16,942 bases of DNA from DAIDJM01 sp964250215 (GTDB lineage: Bacteria; Pseudomonadota; Alphaproteobacteria; Acetobacterales; Acetobacteraceae): positions 1-16,942 of the forward strand of contig CAXUEX010000057.1 in assembly GCA_964250215.1 (NCBI GenBank), written 5' to 3'. Made by a program: the position numbers and the translations under genes. Of the stretch, positions 14,262 through 16,942 are shown one piece after another. Every line of letters begins with the position of its first letter. The first letter of the stretch is position 1. The notes below the pieces were generated by a model that was given only the letters and a program-made list of their open reading frames with translations, was not told where the DNA came from and ran no database searches.

Positions 14262-15653
14262 TCAGAACGTCAAATTCGTCCGCACCCCGATCACCGCCTC
14301 GTCGCGCAACCGCTCGGTCGGGTGCAGCGGGTTCGGAATGCCGCCGCCTGGATCGAACACATATTGAAAATCCGGCTGCACCTGAAACCACGGCCGCAGC
14401 GTCGCCTGATACGTAAGCTCCACCAGCGCTTCCGAGCCGCGCCGTGGGTAGGCGGGGTTGCCGGTGTAGAACGCGGTTTCGGCATCCAGCAGTCGCGCCG
14501 TGTCGCCGATGCGCACCCACCCCAGGCCGATGCCGGCTGTGTCCTTCGCGCGGCCCAATGGGGCCTGCCAGTTCAGGCCGGCATCCACGAACACGTCGAT
14601 CGGGTTGCGGTCGCCCGGTGCCCCCATGGCGCGGACAAACGCGCCGATGCCGCTGGCGCTGCCCGCCGCTTGCCGCCAGAGCAACTGGTCCGCCACCGCA
14701 TATACACTCCAGTTCCGCAGCCGCCCGCGCGGCACGCCGGTGCTCTGCGGCGACGCGAGCGAATTGCCCGCATTATCCTGTTGCTGATCCGGAAAGCTTC
14801 CGGAATGGTACCACATGCCCAGCTTGTAGGTGCCCGGCAAGCCGCTGCCACTTTGGTTGATCGCGCGCTGCAACTCGGCGAATACCAGCGCCCCACCATC
14901 CAGGTTGAAGCTCGTGCCCGAACCATCGAGCTTCTGCGGATCGCCGCTGCGGCGCGGCGCCGGGTCGCCGTTGAACAGCGCCAGCAGCACGGTGGTGTTG
15001 GCTGCCGGCTGCACTTTCAGCCGCACCGCCGGCGTGCCGAGCGGATAGGCGGGGCCGCCGCCCGGCAGATCGAACGCGTTCAGCGGCACGAAGCCGAAAC
15101 CGGCATTGATGAACAGCGCCGCGTACTGGCTGGTGGTGAACTCCTGGTCGGCGGCCTGCTGCCCCACGCGCAGCGTAACTTTCCCGCCGACGAACGATTG
15201 CTCGTACCAGGCCTCGAACAATTTCACGCTGCGGTCCGCCTCGGCGCTGCTCACGGTCTGCAGATTGTCGAGATCGTTGAAGCTCAGGCCGCGGCCGTAG
15301 ATCGCAAAGGCGCTGATCTCCATGCTGCCGCCCGGCAGGTGGAAGGCCGCCCCGGTATCCACTTGCAGCATCGCCTCGCCCAACCCCTCGAAGATCGCAC
15401 CCTGGCGCAAGCCGCCGGTGGGATTGCCGAACCCCTCGTTCAGATCGGTCAGGCCCAGCGTGATGCCGTGCGCGGCCAGCGCCGGGCGCAAACCGGCCAG
15501 ATCGCCCAGCAAATCGCCGCTGTAATCCGGTCCCGTGGCGGCCGGCGCGGGCGTGGGGTTCTGCGGCACCGCCGGCCCGGTTTGGCCGAACGCCGGCGCC
15601 GCAGGCAGCAGGCAAAGCAGCGCGGTGCGCAGGCGCGTTTGCGGCCGATGCAT
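14262..15653 (-). CDS. OprB-family carbohydrate-selective porin
   Basis: The 463-residue product is an outer-membrane beta-barrel of the OprB type. It has a signal peptide (positive start RPQTRLR, hydrophobic ALLCLLPAAPAFG, cleavage near residue 23), a short Pro/Ala-rich linker, and then the OprB domain from about residue 43: GDLLGDLAGLRPALAAHGITL is its usual opening. FEAWYEQSFVGGKVTLRVGQQAADQEF (about 145-172), AFDLPGGGPAYPLGTPAVRLK and ELTYQATLRPWFQVQPDFQYVFDPGG follow in family order, and the protein ends in phenylalanine, the outer-membrane assembly signal. OprB porins let sugars diffuse across the outer membrane. A strong SD (GGGGGGAAG) precedes the ATG at 15653. A Fur-box-like palindrome lies upstream. 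Confidence 0.9.
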   Translation of the reverse strand: MHRPQTRLRTALLCLLPAAPAFGQTGPAVPQNPTPAPAATGPDYSGDLLGDLAGLRPALAAHGITLGLTDLNEGFGNPTGGLRQGAIFEGLGEAMLQVDTGAAFHLPGGSMEISAFAIYGRGLSFNDLDNLQTVSSAEADRSVKLFEAWYEQSFVGGKVTLRVGQQAADQEFTTSQYAALFINAGFGFVPLNAFDLPGGGPAYPLGTPAVRLKVQPAANTTVLLALFNGDPAPRRSGDPQKLDGSGTSFNLDGGALVFAELQRAINQSGSGLPGTYKLGMWYHSGSFPDQQQDNAGNSLASPQSTGVPRGRLRNWSVYAVADQLLWRQAAGSASGIGAFVRAMGAPGDRNPIDVFVDAGLNWQAPLGRAKDTAGIGLGWVRIGDTARLLDAETAFYTGNPAYPRRGSEALVELTYQATLRPWFQVQPDFQYVFDPGGGIPNPLHPTERLRDEAVIGVRTNLTF

Positions 15654-15684
15654 GAGCTTCCCCCCGAAATCGCCGTCCCCTCTA

Positions 15685-15703
15685 GATGCGAATCAGTCGC
15701 AAT
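15685..15703. promoter_or_regulatory. Fur-box-like inverted repeat upstream of the porin gene
   Basis: The plus strand reads GATGCGAATCAGTCGCAAT: TGCGA (15687-15691), five bases, TCGCA (15697-15701). It differs at three of 19 positions from the form AATGCGAATCATTCGCATT, a proteobacterial Fur-box variant as I remember it. It sits about 32-50 nt before the porin ATG, where a repressor would act. A second palindrome, GCAATTGC, overlaps its right end. Binding by Fur or a relative is inference. Confidence 0.4.
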
Positions 15704-15718
15704 TGCAACCGAGCCGGA

Positions 15719-16852
15719 TCAACGGGTTAGCAGCCGCCGGTTCAGTTCGCCGTGCAGCCACCGCAGCGGGTAGCTCAGCCGCTTCGCCGCCACATAAATC
15801 GCCGCATCGGCGTGCTGCGCCGCCCGGTCCAGAAATCCCGCGTCGGGCCGCCGACCGGCATCCGCTTCCGGCTCCGAGCCAGCGCTGCCGAGCTTTTCCC
15901 GCAGCCAGTCCGGGCCACCCTGCTCGCCGATCAGGCGCCGGCAAGCGGCCTCCGCCGCCCGCTCCGGCGCACCGTGCACAAGCGGTGCCCCCGAAGGCGC
16001 CGGAACGTTCGGTTGCAAATTCAGCGTCATGCCGGTTTCCGTCCGCAGCCGGGCCTGCATGGCGGCGCGGTAGGCCAGATCGGCGGTGAGCGCGGTCGTA
16101 TCCACCAGCACCGCGCCAGCGCGGTGCGCGGCGAGCGAGGACGCGGCCCAGAAACTCAGAAAGCCCCGGTAGCGCTCGGCCCAATCCAGACGCCGCACGT
16201 GCCGCTCGGCGGTGTCGAACGCCAGGCCCAGATCGCGCCCCAGCGTGGGTGCCATGGAAACGCCGAGCGCCGCGATGCTGGAAGCGACCAGCGGGTGCGC
16301 GCGATTGCGCGCCAGAATCACGAACGGCGCCTGCACAAAATACTGGTTGTGGTGCTGGGTGAGCTGGAGCCGGCCGGAAATCCATTGCGGCCAGGGATCG
16401 CGCGTCACCAGCAGGTGCAGCGCTTCTGGAAAGCGCGCCTGCAGCCAGGCGATCCGGCCGAGCGACCGGCAGAATTTCAGCACCGGCCGGCGGCCTTCGC
16501 GCGCCGCGGCGTCGAGCAGCGATTGCAGATACGCTTGCAACGCCGGATCTTCGCTTTCCGGGCCGGCGAAGAAATCGTCGAACGCGAAGCGGCTTTCGTA
16601 GCCGGTCACGCCGCGGCCGCGCGGCCGCAGCAGGCCGGCATATTCGGCGAAATAGGGTTCGGTGGTGTCGTGGCCCGAGGACCAGTCGGCCGGCCGGAAC
16701 CGTGCGGCCTCGCGCGGTCCGATCCTGGCCAGCCGCTCGTGCAGCGGTTCGTAGAAGGCGCGCACCTGCCGCTGCTCGCGGAACGCGCTCCACAACCAGG
16801 TGCCCAGGCTGCGCCAGCCCGTATGCAGAAAAACCGGACGGGTCTCGCTCAT
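15719..16852 (-). CDS. Sulfotransferase-like protein
   Basis: The 377-residue protein looks like a PAPS-dependent sulfotransferase-family member. HTGWRSLGTWLW (residues 10-21) fits the 5'-phosphosulfate loop near the N-terminus, and LLVTRDPWPQWISG (147-160), with R151 and S159, fits the 3'-phosphate-binding region. The stretch between them (RPVLKFCRSLGRIAWLQARF) is typical of bacterial members. Acceptors are unknown; such enzymes often modify surface sugars or lipids. The ATG at 16852 overlaps the stop of the preceding gene by 4 nt (ATGA), implying co-translation with a membrane protein. The porin gene starts 65 nt beyond its stop. I rate the family as likely, the function as open. Confidence 0.6.
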   Translation of the reverse strand: MSETRPVFLHTGWRSLGTWLWSAFREQRQVRAFYEPLHERLARIGPREAARFRPADWSSGHDTTEPYFAEYAGLLRPRGRGVTGYESRFAFDDFFAGPESEDPALQAYLQSLLDAAAREGRRPVLKFCRSLGRIAWLQARFPEALHLLVTRDPWPQWISGRLQLTQHHNQYFVQAPFVILARNRAHPLVASSIAALGVSMAPTLGRDLGLAFDTAERHVRRLDWAERYRGFLSFWAASSLAAHRAGAVLVDTTALTADLAYRAAMQARLRTETGMTLNLQPNVPAPSGAPLVHGAPERAAEAACRRLIGEQGGPDWLREKLGSAGSEPEADAGRRPDAGFLDRAAQHADAAIYVAAKRLSYPLRWLHGELNRRLLTR

Positions 16853-16942
16853 CGCCGCGCCCGCCGTGCGGCAGCGGCATCGGCCAGCAGCGTGGCCGCG
16901 AACACACCCGCCAGCAGCAGCAGCAGCGGCCCGGAAGCGTGC
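16849..16942 (-). CDS. C-terminal tail of a membrane protein, 5' end outside the window
   Basis: A minus-strand frame enters at the right edge and ends with CGA-TGA; the TGA shares ATGA with the start of the sulfotransferase-like gene. The 30 visible residues read HASGPLLLLLAGVFAATLLA, then a basic end ADAAAARRARR: one transmembrane helix with a positively charged cytoplasmic tail. It is real coding sequence judging by the tight coupling and codon pattern, but too short to name a family. Confidence 0.55.
   Translation of the reverse strand, partial: HASGPLLLLLAGVFAATLLADAAAARRARR

Noticed and set aside
14322..15773. 483-codon plus-strand frame antisense to the OprB porin
   Set aside because: No domain, biased composition, and the minus strand has signal peptide, OprB pattern, terminal Phe and a strong SD.
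16911..16925. Five CAG units in a row
   Set aside because: They are CTG leucine codons in a transmembrane helix on the minus strand, not a repeat element of interest.

Overview
The window looks like a chromosomal stretch of a high-GC alphaproteobacterium. Coding GC is very high, Shine-Dalgarno (SD) motifs are mixed with GTG/TTG starts, and the gene content fits: a DUF484 protein divergent from priA, thiL after dciA, and dgt divergent from erpA-xth. The PHS-type MFS carrier and the OprB porin would suit the Acetobacteraceae, but that family assignment is inference.

Layout, left to right. (1) Positions 1-600 (-) hold a DUF484 protein running off the left edge, divergent from priA (+). priA overlaps an FAD-dependent L-2-hydroxyglutarate dehydrogenase-like gene by 4 nt. 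(2) A Gtt1-like glutathione S-transferase (-) converges on that oxidoreductase and diverges from dciA (+), which overlaps thiL by 4 nt. (3) A GNAT acetyltransferase overlaps a nitrilase-superfamily amidohydrolase by 4 nt; a phosphate/metabolite:H+ symporter-like MFS carrier follows. (4) dgt (-, TTG start) converges on the MFS gene. To its right is a VapBC/FitAB-type toxin-antitoxin pair (+), then erpA and xth (+). (5) A mini-gene for a DUF2256 zinc-ribbon protein (-, no ATG) is coupled to the stop codon of an MBL-fold hydrolase (-). (6) A run of exactly 100 N at 13049-13148 is an assembly gap. It cuts off the start of the MBL gene and the end of a secreted HAF-type repeat protein (-). (7) An OprB-like porin (-) sits behind a Fur-box-like inverted repeat. 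Next are a sulfotransferase-like gene (-) and the last 30 codons of a membrane protein (-) at the right edge.

Most genes are housekeeping: replication restart and helicase loading (priA, dciA), DNA repair and dNTP control (xth, dgt), Fe-S assembly (erpA) and thiamine diphosphate synthesis (thiL). The accessory-looking parts are the toxin-antitoxin pair between dgt and erpA, and the surface/secretion block right of the gap. I see no CRISPR array, rRNA, tRNA, insertion sequence or phage gene, and no clearly new multi-gene system. The best leads are the GNAT-nitrilase pair, the ATG-less DUF2256 gene, the Fur-box-like site, and -10-like hexamers placed where leaderless mRNAs would start.
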